NCBI RefSeq assembly: GCF_017353175.1
Contig: NZ_JAFMYW010000011.1
Location: forward strand, 124,001 to 188,000
DNA: 64,000 nt
Direction: 5' to 3'
Origin: Fibrella forsythiae
GTDB lineage: Bacteria > Bacteroidota > Bacteroidia > Cytophagales > Spirosomataceae
The translations under genes were made by a program, and so were the position numbers. This document shows positions 1-9,202 of this stretch, one piece after another. Within the stretch, counting starts at the first letter, position 1; each line of letters starts with the position of its first letter. The notes below the pieces were generated by a model. That model was not told the origin of the DNA. It saw only the letters and a list, made by a program, of their open reading frames with translations, and ran no database searches.

Positions 1-2258
1 CGAATAACCAGTTCGCCTGCGTTGGTCCTGGTGTTGACAGAATCGCTGCACTCGACCACCACAGCCGGGTTGATCATGCTGCCCCGGAACTCCCGGAAAA
101 AACCGTTGGGGCCATATACCCGAAGATGATAGGTGCCTCCCGCCGGCACGGTCCACGAATCGCTCAATTGATCGCCGGGCGATACTGCGTAGTTTCGCAC
201 CGAATAATCGGCCATGTTGTAGACCATAAACGGAGCACCAGCCGAAGCCGGGCCGAACCGATCCTTCCGGGCCGCAAAGGTGATCGAAAACTGACGGGCG
301 GCCGAATCGAACTGACCATCGACGCGCAGTTGGTAGGGCAATGCGCAGGCGGGACGAAGGCCAGGTTCCTGTTGAGCCATCAGAGCCGACGACGCTGTTT
401 GCTGATTGAGGAGCGCAATTTCGTCTGGGTCTAGCGGGCGGAAATTGGCAGGTACGTCCTTGAATTTAGCCTGGTGGATTCCCGCAATAAAGGGGGCTTT
501 AGGTACGAAGGCTGGTAGATCGATGGCTTCGCCTCCGTAAGGCCGAAACACCGATGTCAGGTCGCCGCATACTGTTCTGCGCCAGGAACTGATGTTGGTT
601 TCCTGAATGGGCTTGCCGGTTTTGTGGCTGACAAACCGCTCCAGAAACTGTAAAATCGACGTATGATCAAATACTTCGGAGTTGACGTACCCACCCCGGC
701 TCCAGGGCGAGGCAATGACCAACGGCACCCGGAAGCCCAACCCGATGGCGCTGGCTCTGGCTCCCTGTTTAGGATCTTTCACCGGCCGGGCCAGTTCTTG
801 CTCAAGGCTAACGTGCTCATCCTGCGTATCAATGCCCGGCGAGGTTTTGCCTGTCTGCGGCTGATGCGGGTGGGGAGGTACAAACGGCGGAACATGGTCG
901 AAATACCCGTCGTTTTCGTCGTAGGCCAGCATGAAAATGGTCTTTTGCCATACCGCCGGGTTCTGGGTCAGAATATCCAGCATTTCCGAGATATACCAGG
1001 CTCCATACCAGGGTGCACCCGGGTGATCCGAAAAATTCTCGGGCGCAACAACCCATGATACCGTTGGTAGCTGATCCGTTTGCACGTCTGTCCGGAACTG
1101 GTGCAACACATCCCCTTTAGGAATGGCCACGTCGCGTTCTACCTCGCCATCCTGATAGGCCAGCCGGGTCAACGTTCGGTGATGCGGGTCGGCGGCATTG
1201 GTCGTGAAGGCTTTGTGATGTAGTGCTTTTTCCCGTTCCGACAGACTGCTGAACTTATCCGGATGCCACTGTACAGTATCCTGCGTGATCGTCTGGAGCA
1301 GTTCTTTCTTCTGATTGAGCGTTTTTCGAAGCGATTTGCCTTCGGGCGTTGTGTCGGCCAGTATGGGTAACTGGTGCTCCAACGAAGCAATTTCGCCGGG
1401 CAGGGTGATCAACTGGGCGGCGCAGAAGCGTTGGTAGCCAGGCGAGAACTTGACGTTGTACTGGGCGAACCATTCCAGTGGGTTGTCGCTGAAATTGGCC
1501 AGCCAGGCTTCTTCGTCGCCCGTCAGGCCGGTAGGCAGGTTAATTTCGTTCTGGTATACCCGCCAGGAAACACCGTTGTCTTCCAGCCGCTCGGGAAAGG
1601 TTGTCCACTTGGCGAGTTTGTCATAATCCAGCTCTTCGTTACGCACGCGGGCCGGGGCGGTGCGGTTTTCCCGAATGGTACCGCTCCAGAGGTAAGACCG
1701 GTTGGGTGTTGTGCCTGTAAGCGAGGAGCAGAAGTTCTGATCACAGACCGTGAAGGCATCAGCGAGGTCATAATAGAAGGGAATATCCTGACGATCATAG
1801 TACCCCATAGTGAGGGGCATGCCGGCGTAGGCTGCATTGCCGGATTGTTTCACATCCAGCCAGCGATCAAATTTGCCTTCGTTGCGCGCATCGACCTGAT
1901 TGGCCCAGGAATGAGGTAACGAACTCATCCAGGTGGCCTTCGTGCCGTGTAGGTTCAGCCTGAATGGGGCGAAGGTTTCACCAGCCTTGTTGGTTTGCAG
2001 CCAAACCTGGTTTTGGTTGGGTAGCCTGATGGCGCGTGGATCATTGAACCCCCGAACACCGCGTAAGGCTCCGTAGCAGTGATCGAACGAGCGGTTTTCC
2101 TGCATGAGAATAACCACATGTTCGGCATCGAGATAAGTGCTGCCCGGCGCGGGTGTTATGGCCAGAGCCTTCTGAATGGAAGCTGACAAGCCATCTGGCA
2201 AACCAGCGCTGCCCATCAGCAGGGCCGCCTTTTTTAGAAAATCGCGTCTCGTATCCAT
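1..2258 (-). CDS. Phosphocholine-type phospholipase C, Tat-exported (C-terminus cut by window edge)
   Basis: Reading the minus strand from the ATG at 2258 gives an open frame of about 752 codons that runs off the left edge. The N-terminus carries a twin-arginine signal (TRRDFLKK, residues 3-10), so export of the folded enzyme is expected. Near residue 50 lies the block VVILMQENRSFDHCYG, and further in DENDGYFDHVPPF; both are hallmarks of the bacterial phospholipase C / acid phosphatase phosphoesterase family that hydrolyses phosphatidylcholine or sphingomyelin. Full-length members have about 800-850 residues with two small C-terminal beta domains, so only the tail is missing. It is divergent from the TonB receptor gene, with 434 bp between them. 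Lipid scavenging or phosphate acquisition is inferred; substrate preference cannot be read. Confidence 0.9.
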   Translation of the reverse strand, partial: MDTRRDFLKKAALLMGSAGLPDGLSASIQKALAITPAPGSTYLDAEHVVILMQENRSFDHCYGALRGVRGFNDPRAIRLPNQNQVWLQTNKAGETFAPFRLNLHGTKATWMSSLPHSWANQVDARNEGKFDRWLDVKQSGNAAYAGMPLTMGYYDRQDIPFYYDLADAFTVCDQNFCSSLTGTTPNRSYLWSGTIRENRTAPARVRNEELDYDKLAKWTTFPERLEDNGVSWRVYQNEINLPTGLTGDEEAWLANFSDNPLEWFAQYNVKFSPGYQRFCAAQLITLPGEIASLEHQLPILADTTPEGKSLRKTLNQKKELLQTITQDTVQWHPDKFSSLSEREKALHHKAFTTNAADPHHRTLTRLAYQDGEVERDVAIPKGDVLHQFRTDVQTDQLPTVSWVVAPENFSDHPGAPWYGAWYISEMLDILTQNPAVWQKTIFMLAYDENDGYFDHVPPFVPPHPHQPQTGKTSPGIDTQDEHVSLEQELARPVKDPKQGARASAIGLGFRVPLVIASPWSRGGYVNSEVFDHTSILQFLERFVSHKTGKPIQETNISSWRRTVCGDLTSVFRPYGGEAIDLPAFVPKAPFIAGIHQAKFKDVPANFRPLDPDEIALLNQQTASSALMAQQEPGLRPACALPYQLRVDGQFDSAARQFSITFAARKDRFGPASAGAPFMVYNMADYSVRNYAVSPGDQLSDSWTVPAGGTYHLRVYGPNGFFREFRGSMINPAVVVECSDSVNTRTNAGELVI

Positions 2259-2692
2259 GGTTCAGTTTGTCTGACTGCTACTCGCAAAACTACTGAGCCG
2301 GCGATGTAATTATTCGGTAGACTGCCTGTCTGTCGCCGGGTTTAACAATTTCATCATGTTCAGGCAATTATCACTCATAAACGCATCAATTTAACTCCTT
2401 TAACGCGGGTTATCAGCTGACCCGGCATCGTGAGGCAGATGACGTTGCTTCTTGCTGGCACTGTCATACTGTTCTGAGTTGGCCAGATAAAAGCTTGTCA
2501 TCCATTTAAGCTACCCCCTATCTCGAGTTGCTAGCCGATGGACTCATGCTACTGACATAAATGTGTGTGGAATATTGGACAATCGACATATGTAAGTTGT
2601 TTTTATTTAGAATTCATACAAATAATTTTTTGAGAAGCGAATCCTGTCGTTTCTTTGTGCTCTTTAGAATTAATCTAAATTGTTTTGTGCAC
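2259..2692. other. Divergent intergenic region, phospholipase C / TonB receptor
   Basis: This 434-bp gap separates two divergent genes. The half next to the phospholipase gene shows nothing I can name. The half next to the receptor gene (about 2570-2690) is AT-rich and holds an inverted repeat at 2663-2679. No convincing TAnnTTTG promoter element and no RNA gene were seen. An in-frame ATG at 2561 would extend the receptor by 44 residues, but that stretch is not signal-peptide-like. Confidence 0.5.
2663..2679. promoter_or_regulatory. Inverted repeat upstream of TonB receptor, possible operator
   Basis: TTTAGA and TCTAAA flank a 5-nt AT centre, ending 13 nt before the receptor ATG. A related half-site (TTTAGAATTC) lies about 55 bp further upstream. 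Position and AT-richness fit a repressor site, for example for iron control. It is not a clear match to any Fur box I know, so the assignment is tentative. Confidence 0.3.
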
Positions 2693-5122
2693 ATGAAGCT
2701 TGTCAGATCGCTACACATATTTTTATGCTTATTGAGTGCTTTTTCCACAATGGCTCAACAGGGAGCTACTATTCGTGGCACTGTAAAAACATCAGACGGG
2801 AATCCTGCCGAGGCAGTAACCGTCAGCCTGAAAGGCAGCGGGCAGGGGACTGTCACTAATGAGCAGGGTATTTTTGCTATAAACCGCCTGAAGTCGGGTA
2901 CTTACCGACTTCAGGTTTCTTCGGTCGGGCTGCAACCAACGGAGAAAGAAGTTACCGTAGCGGGAACGGAAACGCTGACGGTCGATTTTGTGCTGTCGGA
3001 GAGCACATCGCAGCTCAATGAGGTGATCGTTAACGCCAGCCGTACCAACCGGTTTGCCCGGACGTCAAGTGATTACGTGTCGAAAATGCCTCTGGCCAAC
3101 ATCGAAAACCCGCAGGTTTACAACACGATCGGTAAAGAGTTACTCACCGAACAACTCATCTTCACGGTCGATGATGCGGTACGGAATGCGCCCGGTATCC
3201 AGAAAATGTGGAATGCAACGGGCCGCGCCGGCGACGGAGGTGCCTACTATAACACACGGGGTTTCTACGTTCAGAGTCAGCTTCGTAATGGACTGGCGGG
3301 CAACGTTACCAGTACCATTGATGCGGTTAATCTGGAGAAGCTGGAGGTCATCAAAGGGCCATCGGCCACCTTGTTCGGCAGTGCGCTTACGTCGTATGGC
3401 GGGCTGGTGAACAGGGTAACCAAAAAGCCGTATGAAACCGTTGGCGGCAATGTGGCCGTATCGGCGGGTAGTTATGATTTTCAGCGGGTTAGTGTCGATG
3501 TAAATACGCCCCTCAACAAAAGTCGCAATCTGCTGTTACGCGTCAATGCGGCCGCTACTCACTCAGGTACGTTCCAGACAGAGGGCTACAGCCGGAGCCT
3601 GGCGCTGACCCCCAGCCTGCTGTATAAACCAACCGAACGCCTGTCTATTCTGCTCGACGCTGAACTCTACCGAAACCAGGGCGTGGGCGAGCAACTCTTC
3701 TTTTTCTACGTACCTGGCTACACGCTCGGTGCTACCCGGGCCGATCAACTGGCGGTCGATTATCGCAATTCGTACATGGGGAAAGGGCTGTCACAGACCT
3801 CAAACAGCACCAATCTCTTTGGTCAGGTCAATTACCGAATCTCTTCATCGTTTACGTCGTCGACCAACTTTAGCTCAACGCATAGCTACTCCAACGGAAT
3901 TGGTCCCTACTTCTACATAATTCCTGATGGAAAAACGCCAGGTACCAACCTGCTTGTTCGGGCCGATCAGTCGACGCGCAACAGCACCAACGATGTGGTT
4001 GAAGTGCAGCAGCTTGTCAACGGTGATTTTCGGTTAGGTAATTTGCGTAACCGCCTGGTGTTGGGACTGGACTTTACACACATCAATTCGAAACAGCTAT
4101 TCTTTGGCTCAACCTTCGATACAGTTCCGCTCACGCCAGGGTACGATTACAGCCAGTTTAACGGGTCGGCTCTGACCGCCCTGTATGGTTCTAAAGTTCC
4201 CGATTTCACGTATCCCCTCACCGGCATCAGGAATACCTACAGCGCCTTCGCTTCAGATGTACTGAACCTGACCGATAAATTAAGTGTACTGGCAGCGTTG
4301 CGGGTCGATGATTTCCACAATCAGGGCGGTCAGGTTGGCTCTGAAGTAGCTGGCTTTAACCAGATGGCCTTCTCGCCCAAATTTGGCCTGGTGTATCAGC
4401 CGCTCAAAGACAAGGTGTCGCTCTTCACCAACTACCAGAATAGTTTCACCAACCGGGGTATCTACAACGCTTATGACGTAACCGCCGCCGATAGTCTGGT
4501 GCAACGATTTGCCAAACTTGAACAGGCCAACCAGTTTGAGGCGGGCATAAAGCTGAACGTATTCGGTGGCCGGTTAACCACTACACTCAGCTACTACGAT
4601 ATTCAGGTGAAAAACCTGTTGCGTACCGATCCGAATCCGCTGGCTGCTGCCCGTTTTGCCCAGACCCAGGACGGCACGCAGGTAAGCCGGGGTGTTGAAG
4701 TAGATGTGGTTGCCAATCCGTTTACGGGCTTCAACGTGGTGGCGGGCTTCTCATACAACGATTCCAGGCTGACCAATGCCGATGCCGATGTGAACGGACG
4801 GCGTCCTGCCACGGCTTCGTCGCCGGTGCTGGCAAACCTGTGGCTCAGCTACCGATTCAACGTACCTGCATTGCGCGGGTTGGGCGTTGGCTTCGGGGGT
4901 AACTATGCCAGCGACAACAAGATCCAGAACAGTATCAGCCAGGGCGTGTTTATTTTACCGGCCTACACGGTACTGAACGCAGCGGCTTTTTACGACTGGC
5001 GTAAGTTTCGGGTTTCTGCCAAGGTCGATAACCTGACCAATCAGCGTTACTGGATTGGCTACACTACCATGAATGCGCAACGGCTGCGGAGTGTAACGGG
5101 AAGCGTAGCCTTCAACTTCTAA
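2693..5122 (+). CDS. TonB-dependent siderophore-type outer membrane receptor
   Basis: The product of 809 residues imports a ligand, probably a ferric siderophore, across the outer membrane using TonB energy. The start at 2693 is chosen because MKLVRSLHIFLCLLSAF..AQQ is a normal signal peptide. Order of parts: signal peptide (1-22), carboxypeptidase-regulatory-like beta domain (about 25-108) typical of Bacteroidetes receptors, plug (about 125-230, with the conserved block LEVIKGPSATLFGS), then the beta barrel ending in Phe (VAFNF). There is no SusD partner, so this is not a SusC glycan system. The PepSY gene 9 bp downstream supports iron uptake, because PepSY membrane proteins commonly accompany ferrisiderophore receptors. 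The exact ligand is unknown. Confidence 0.92.
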   Translation: MKLVRSLHIFLCLLSAFSTMAQQGATIRGTVKTSDGNPAEAVTVSLKGSGQGTVTNEQGIFAINRLKSGTYRLQVSSVGLQPTEKEVTVAGTETLTVDFVLSESTSQLNEVIVNASRTNRFARTSSDYVSKMPLANIENPQVYNTIGKELLTEQLIFTVDDAVRNAPGIQKMWNATGRAGDGGAYYNTRGFYVQSQLRNGLAGNVTSTIDAVNLEKLEVIKGPSATLFGSALTSYGGLVNRVTKKPYETVGGNVAVSAGSYDFQRVSVDVNTPLNKSRNLLLRVNAAATHSGTFQTEGYSRSLALTPSLLYKPTERLSILLDAELYRNQGVGEQLFFFYVPGYTLGATRADQLAVDYRNSYMGKGLSQTSNSTNLFGQVNYRISSSFTSSTNFSSTHSYSNGIGPYFYIIPDGKTPGTNLLVRADQSTRNSTNDVVEVQQLVNGDFRLGNLRNRLVLGLDFTHINSKQLFFGSTFDTVPLTPGYDYSQFNGSALTALYGSKVPDFTYPLTGIRNTYSAFASDVLNLTDKLSVLAALRVDDFHNQGGQVGSEVAGFNQMAFSPKFGLVYQPLKDKVSLFTNYQNSFTNRGIYNAYDVTAADSLVQRFAKLEQANQFEAGIKLNVFGGRLTTTLSYYDIQVKNLLRTDPNPLAAARFAQTQDGTQVSRGVEVDVVANPFTGFNVVAGFSYNDSRLTNADADVNGRRPATASSPVLANLWLSYRFNVPALRGLGVGFGGNYASDNKIQNSISQGVFILPAYTVLNAAAFYDWRKFRVSAKVDNLTNQRYWIGYTTMNAQRLRSVTGSVAFNF

Positions 5123-5131
5123 ACGTGGTTT

Positions 5132-6334
5132 ATGAGCACCACTAAACAAATCAAAACCTGGTTTCTGATTCATAAATGGACCAGTCTTATCTGCACGGTT
5201 TTTCTGCTCATGCTCTGCCTGACGGGCTTACCGCTCATCTTTCATGAGGAAATCGAAGCACTTGAGGGAAGGCCGCCGCTGGCACCCCCGATGCCAGCGG
5301 GAACGCCTACGGTTGCGCTGGAGCGGCTGGCCGGAACGGTCAGGCAGCAATACCCGACCAAGGTCATTCGCTTTGTCTACTGGGACGAACATGAACCCAA
5401 CACAACCACCTTCACGCTGTCTGATTCGATGACGGCACCGGCGGATAACTATAAGCTGGTGATTTTCGACAACCGTACAGCCCGTGTGCTGGAGGAACCG
5501 AAAGTGCAGGAGGGCTTCATGTATGTGATGTTACAGTTACACGTTGATATGTTCATGGGCATCGGCGGCAAGTTGTTTCTGGGACTGATGGGGCTCCTGT
5601 TTGTGGTGGCCATTGGGTCAGGGCTGATGCTGTACAGCCCGATCATGCGTCGGTTCAACTTCGGGATGATTCGCACCGAGAAAGCGACCCGGCTGAAGTG
5701 GCTCGATCTCCACAATCTGCTTGGCGTTGTCACGGTTGTCTGGGCCACCGTAGTTGGTTTTACGGGCGTTGTTAACACGCTTGCCGAAGTGGTGCAGGGC
5801 ATGTGGCAGCAGGGGCAGTTGGCCGAGATGATTGCTCCCTACAAAGGGGCCGCTCCGGTACGGGGTACCCTTAGCCCGCTCGATCAGGCCTTGAAAGTGG
5901 CCAGGCAGGCCGCCCCGACAATGGAACCGTCCTTTGTGGCTTATCCAGGTACGTTGTACTCTAGTCAGCACCATTATGCGGTGTTCATGAAAGGGAATAC
6001 GCCACTAACCAGCCGGATGGCCAAACCAGCTTTGATTGACGCGAAAACGGGTCAGCTAACCGATATGCGTAGTATGCCCTGGTACGTGAACGCCGTGTTT
6101 ATTTCGCAGCCGCTTCATTTCGGCGATTATGGCGGGCTACCCCTCAAAATAATCTGGGCGTTGTTCGATCTGATCACGATCGTTGTCCTGATCAGCGGGT
6201 TGTATCTATGGTTTGCCCGGAACAGGGCCGTTAACGCTCAGGCGAAGCGGTTGACATTAGCAGCGGGTCAGTCGCTGGAAGATTCTGGAATTTTAACGTT
6301 AACTCTACGAAAAGGTGCCGCACAGGACGTCTGA
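5132..6334 (+). CDS. PepSY-associated transmembrane protein, probable ferrisiderophore reductase
   Basis: A 400-residue inner membrane protein starting 9 bp after the receptor stop, clearly in the same operon. The N-terminal segment (LIHKWTSLICTVFLLMLCLTG) followed by a PepSY-like periplasmic region, a central helix (FLGLMGLLFVVAIGSGLML), another near residue 200 with the motif LKWLDLHNLLG, and a last helix near residue 350 match the PepSY_TM family. Membrane-embedded histidines (HKW, LHVD, LHNL, PLHFGDYG) are candidate haem or metal ligands. Proteins of this family next to siderophore receptors are thought to reduce ferric siderophores in the periplasm. That role is inferred from family and context. 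Confidence 0.88.
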   Translation: MSTTKQIKTWFLIHKWTSLICTVFLLMLCLTGLPLIFHEEIEALEGRPPLAPPMPAGTPTVALERLAGTVRQQYPTKVIRFVYWDEHEPNTTTFTLSDSMTAPADNYKLVIFDNRTARVLEEPKVQEGFMYVMLQLHVDMFMGIGGKLFLGLMGLLFVVAIGSGLMLYSPIMRRFNFGMIRTEKATRLKWLDLHNLLGVVTVVWATVVGFTGVVNTLAEVVQGMWQQGQLAEMIAPYKGAAPVRGTLSPLDQALKVARQAAPTMEPSFVAYPGTLYSSQHHYAVFMKGNTPLTSRMAKPALIDAKTGQLTDMRSMPWYVNAVFISQPLHFGDYGGLPLKIIWALFDLITIVVLISGLYLWFARNRAVNAQAKRLTLAAGQSLEDSGILTLTLRKGAAQDV

Positions 6335-6521
6335 TTTCTGGCCAGTTTGGCGTTGGCCACTTGCTCTGGGTGGGTTAAGTCTGCTCGGCTTATTGGCAGC
6401 GCTGCTTGGCGACGGCCTCTGGGATCTGGCATCCTGGCTTAGCCTGTCAATCCCGCTTTTAATTATTGGGCGTTTTGTGCTGAAGCCTCAGTCTGGCAAG
6501 CTCCGGAAGAGGGGAACGTGA
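6315..6521 (+). CDS. Small two-helix membrane protein of iron-uptake operon
   Basis: A 68-codon frame starting with GTG inside the last 20 bp of the PepSY gene, consistent with translational coupling. The product has two hydrophobic stretches (about residues 14-32 and 38-54) and a basic tail (KPQSGKLRKRGT). I do not recognise a family. Small membrane proteins often end PepSY/TonB operons, so it may assist the same uptake system. The GTG start and lack of a known domain leave some doubt that it is translated. Confidence 0.5.
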   Translation: MPHRTSDFWPVWRWPLALGGLSLLGLLAALLGDGLWDLASWLSLSIPLLIIGRFVLKPQSGKLRKRGT

Positions 6522-6546
6522 GTTCGGAGGCCATTTACGGCATAAA

Positions 6547-6569
6547 AAAGCCAGCTAGATGCTGGCTTT
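6547..6569. terminator. Bidirectional intrinsic terminator
   Basis: AAAGCCAGC and GCTGGCTTT face each other around a 5-nt loop, with an A-run before and a T-run after. It therefore works in principle on both strands, and lies between the convergent ends of the iron operon (6521) and the RraA-like gene (6574). Confidence 0.75.
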
Positions 6570-6573
6570 ACAC

Positions 6574-7494
6574 TTACAGGTTTTTGTCTTTCATGTACTT
6601 ATCCAGATCGGCGCGGGGCATTGGCACTTTGTCAGGGTTCGCGTTTATCCAACTCTGGAAAGCCTGCTTAATATCGGCGGTCCAGGCCTGATCGATCTGG
6701 CCGGGCGTAAATTTGCCTTCGCGCAACATCTGGTGGCCGAAATTATCTTTCAAGGCAATGAATTCGGCACTTAAGATGACTTTTTCGGCTAAGTGAGCAG
6801 GAATGAACACTACCCCCTCTTTCTTGGCCAGCACCAGATCGCCGGGCACTACCACGGCGCGGCCGATCCGTATGGGGCAATTTATGCAGGTCATGGTCAT
6901 GTCCATGATGTAGCTGGGGTCATAACCACGTACCCAGCCGTTAAAACCGGAAATGTCTTCCAGCCCTTCCAGGTCGCGTACGCTACCGTCGAAGATGACG
7001 CCCGTTTTTGACTTGGCATAGATCGAATTGCCCAGATTGTCGCCAATCAGCGTGCCGCCCACAATCTTCCCCATGCCATCGGCTACGTAAACGTCGCCGT
7101 TCTGAAGCATATCAATGGGCCATGAGTTGGTGTTCCCTGAGCGCCCCTGCGTTTTGCCGAGTTCTTTAATGGGTTTTTCCATGTCGGGGCGGCTTGGCAT
7201 ATACTGGGCTGTCAGTACGCGGCCAACCATGGCATCGCCCGGCCGGATGATCTGCCAGTTGCCGTCGAACTGGTTGTTGTAGCCTTCGTTGCGCAATACG
7301 CCCCACGCCTCTTCCAGCGACACTTTTTTTAGCCGCGTCAGTAACGCATCAGACACGCGTGGCCGGCCATCTGCCGATCGTTCACCTTTCCAGTCGGCGG
7401 TGTAGAATTGTAGCTGTTCTTTCGATAACTGGATCTGGGCGAGCGCAGGCAGGCTAAACGCCGCCAGCAGGAGAGGTAAAATGACTGTCTTCAT
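6574..7494 (-). CDS. Secreted RraA-like protein (HMG/CHA aldolase-type fold)
   Basis: 306 residues with an N-terminal signal peptide (MKTVILPLLLAAFSLPALAQ). The middle (about 85-235) is RraA-like: GDAMVGRVLTAQ early, then VGGTLIGDNLGNSIYAKSKTG and DGSVRDLEGL, which resembles the G-D-x..GxxRD active-site block of 4-hydroxy-4-methyl-2-oxoglutarate aldolases. Members act as metal-dependent retro-aldolases or decarboxylases. A C-terminal extension of about 70 residues is unlike short RraA proteins. It is divergent from an enolase-superfamily gene, and a shared palindrome lies between them, so a joint role in sugar-acid breakdown outside the cytoplasm is inferred. The substrate is unknown. Confidence 0.82.
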   Translation of the reverse strand: MKTVILPLLLAAFSLPALAQIQLSKEQLQFYTADWKGERSADGRPRVSDALLTRLKKVSLEEAWGVLRNEGYNNQFDGNWQIIRPGDAMVGRVLTAQYMPSRPDMEKPIKELGKTQGRSGNTNSWPIDMLQNGDVYVADGMGKIVGGTLIGDNLGNSIYAKSKTGVIFDGSVRDLEGLEDISGFNGWVRGYDPSYIMDMTMTCINCPIRIGRAVVVPGDLVLAKKEGVVFIPAHLAEKVILSAEFIALKDNFGHQMLREGKFTPGQIDQAWTADIKQAFQSWINANPDKVPMPRADLDKYMKDKNL

Positions 7495-7540
7495 GTAAGT
7501 AGGTTGGCAGTTAGGAATTTGCTCATAGAAGGGCTGATTG

Positions 7541-7555
7541 TAAGTAAATTACTTA
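7541..7555. promoter_or_regulatory. Perfect 15-bp palindrome, candidate operator
   Basis: TAAGTAAATTACTTA is a perfect inverted repeat with 7-nt arms and a 1-nt centre. It lies in the 108-bp divergent gap between the RraA-like gene (start 7494) and the enolase-superfamily gene (start 7603), where one regulator could control both. No regulator gene is adjacent in the window. Confidence 0.45.
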
Positions 7556-7602
7556 AAGTCGATAGTTTTAGTCCTAATAAATCCTGCTTAATAACCAATT
7601 TC

Positions 7603-9096
7603 ATGAAAAAGTCCCTACTTGATTTTTTGCGTCAGCCTGCACCGCCGGATCGCCCGGCACTGACCACCTCGCCTCCACCGCTGATTGTGCCCAAAACGCC
7701 GTCAAGGCGTGATTTTATGCAAAAATCAGTGCTGGGCGGCCTTTCTGTCGGGTTAGCGTTTGACAACGTGAAAGGCCCGCACCGGGTCGATCAGGAACTG
7801 GAGTTCACGACCCAGCGAGTGAGCCGTGACTCGAAACCGTCGGACCTGAAAATCACGGACCTGCGCATTGCTCACTTGGACAAGGTGCCGTTTGGCAGCC
7901 CGATCATTAAGATCGAGACCAATCAGGGCCTTGTGGGCTGGGGAGAAGTGCGTGACGGAGCCAGCCCCAACTACGCGCTGATGCTGAAGTCGCGGTTGCT
8001 GGGCAAAAACCCCTGTAATGTGGAGCAGCTATTTAAGCTCATCAAACCGTTTGGCGGTCATGGCCGGGCGGCGGGTGGGGTCTGCGGCGTAGAAATGGCG
8101 TTGTGGGATCTGGCCGGAAAAGCGTTTAACGTACCTGTGTATCAGATGTTGGGCGGAAAATACCGCGATCAGGTACGTCTGTATGCCGATACACCCGAAG
8201 GCAAGACGTATGACGATTTCGCTGTGAATATGAAAAAGCGGAAAGGGCAGGGCTACACGTTCCTGAAAATGGATTTCGGTATCGGGATGCTGGCAGGCCA
8301 GAAAGATATGCTGGTTGGGGCCGACGTGTGGGATGTGGCTAACCAGTATGGCAACAGTAAACAGTCAAAGGTCGGCAACTATGGCATGACGAAACACCCG
8401 TTCACGCGCATTCAGGTAACAAAGAAAGGAATTGACAAACTGGTTGAACACGTTGGCAAAGTGCGCGAGATCGTGGGATACGATACGCCGCTTGCCGCCG
8501 ACCATTTCGGCCATTTCGATGTGAACACGGCCATACAGATTGGCAAAGCGATGGAGCCGTTCCGGCTGGCGTGGCTTGAAGACCTGGTGCCCTGGTTCTA
8601 TACCGACCAATGGAAGCAAATTTCAGACGCTATTGACACCCCCACGCTAACGGGCGAAGATATTTTCCTGAAAGAAGAATTTATTAAACTGATTGATAAG
8701 CGTGCCGTTGACATGATCCACCCCGATCTAGCGTCGTCGGGCGGAATTCTGGAAACCAAGAAAATTGGCGATTATGCCGAAGATGCGGGTATTCCGATGG
8801 CGATGCACTTTGCCGGCTCGCCAATTTCGATGATGGCGAACGTGCATTGTGCCGCCGCTACCGAAAATTTTGTGGCGCTGGAGCACCACGGCGTTGATGT
8901 GGAAGGGTGGGAAGATATCGTAACCGGCCTGAAACCTATTGTCGACAGCGGCTTCGTGAACGTACCTGATAAACCCGGCCTGGGTGTAGAATTGAACGAG
9001 GAGGCTGCTAAAAAATTCCTCAAAAAAGGCAGTACCTGGTTTGCCCCAACCGATGTCTGGAACACGAAAGACTCCTGGGATCGGGAGTGGAGCTAA
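7603..9096 (+). CDS. Mandelate racemase / muconate lactonizing family dehydratase, Tat-exported
   Basis: The start at 7603 (MKKSLLDFLRQP) is preferred over an upstream in-frame ATG at 7504 because it places a twin-arginine motif (PSRRDFMQKSVLGG) at residues 29-42. The remainder is a typical enolase-superfamily protein: N-terminal capping domain (KVPFGSPIIKIETNQGLVGWGE), then a barrel with the Lys region LKMDFG, metal ligands around AADHFGHFD, WLEDLVP and TGEDIF, and a late His (MAMHFAG). This layout fits acid-sugar dehydratases such as galactonate or mannonate types. It is divergent from the RraA-like gene and ends at a long hairpin at 9104. The precise sugar acid cannot be told from sequence. 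Confidence 0.88.
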   Translation: MKKSLLDFLRQPAPPDRPALTTSPPPLIVPKTPSRRDFMQKSVLGGLSVGLAFDNVKGPHRVDQELEFTTQRVSRDSKPSDLKITDLRIAHLDKVPFGSPIIKIETNQGLVGWGEVRDGASPNYALMLKSRLLGKNPCNVEQLFKLIKPFGGHGRAAGGVCGVEMALWDLAGKAFNVPVYQMLGGKYRDQVRLYADTPEGKTYDDFAVNMKKRKGQGYTFLKMDFGIGMLAGQKDMLVGADVWDVANQYGNSKQSKVGNYGMTKHPFTRIQVTKKGIDKLVEHVGKVREIVGYDTPLAADHFGHFDVNTAIQIGKAMEPFRLAWLEDLVPWFYTDQWKQISDAIDTPTLTGEDIFLKEEFIKLIDKRAVDMIHPDLASSGGILETKKIGDYAEDAGIPMAMHFAGSPISMMANVHCAAATENFVALEHHGVDVEGWEDIVTGLKPIVDSGFVNVPDKPGLGVELNEEAAKKFLKKGSTWFAPTDVWNTKDSWDREWS

Positions 9097-9103
9097 TATT
9101 TTA

Positions 9104-9202
9104 AGTTTACAGTTTTCTGTTTGTCGTTTACTGTTGCGCTGCTAGTTAACAGTTCGAGAATTAGCAGTGCAACAGTAAACGGCATACAGAAAACTGTAAA
9201 CT
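9104..9202. repeat. Long hairpin H1, 40-nt arms
   Basis: The left arm 9104-9143 and right arm 9163-9202 are reverse complements with about three mismatches, around a 19-nt loop. The arms begin AGTTTACAGTTTTCTGT and end near the loop with GCGCTGC or a one-base variant. The hairpin fills the gap between two convergent genes and overlaps the stop codon of the metalloprotease gene. The outer 17 nt are identical to hairpin H3 at 23578. It could act as a terminator, but belongs to a wider family. Confidence 0.85.

Noticed and set aside
1374..1919. 181-codon open frame opposite the phospholipase gene
   Set aside because: The minus strand encodes a recognisable phospholipase C through this region; the plus-strand frame has no family features.
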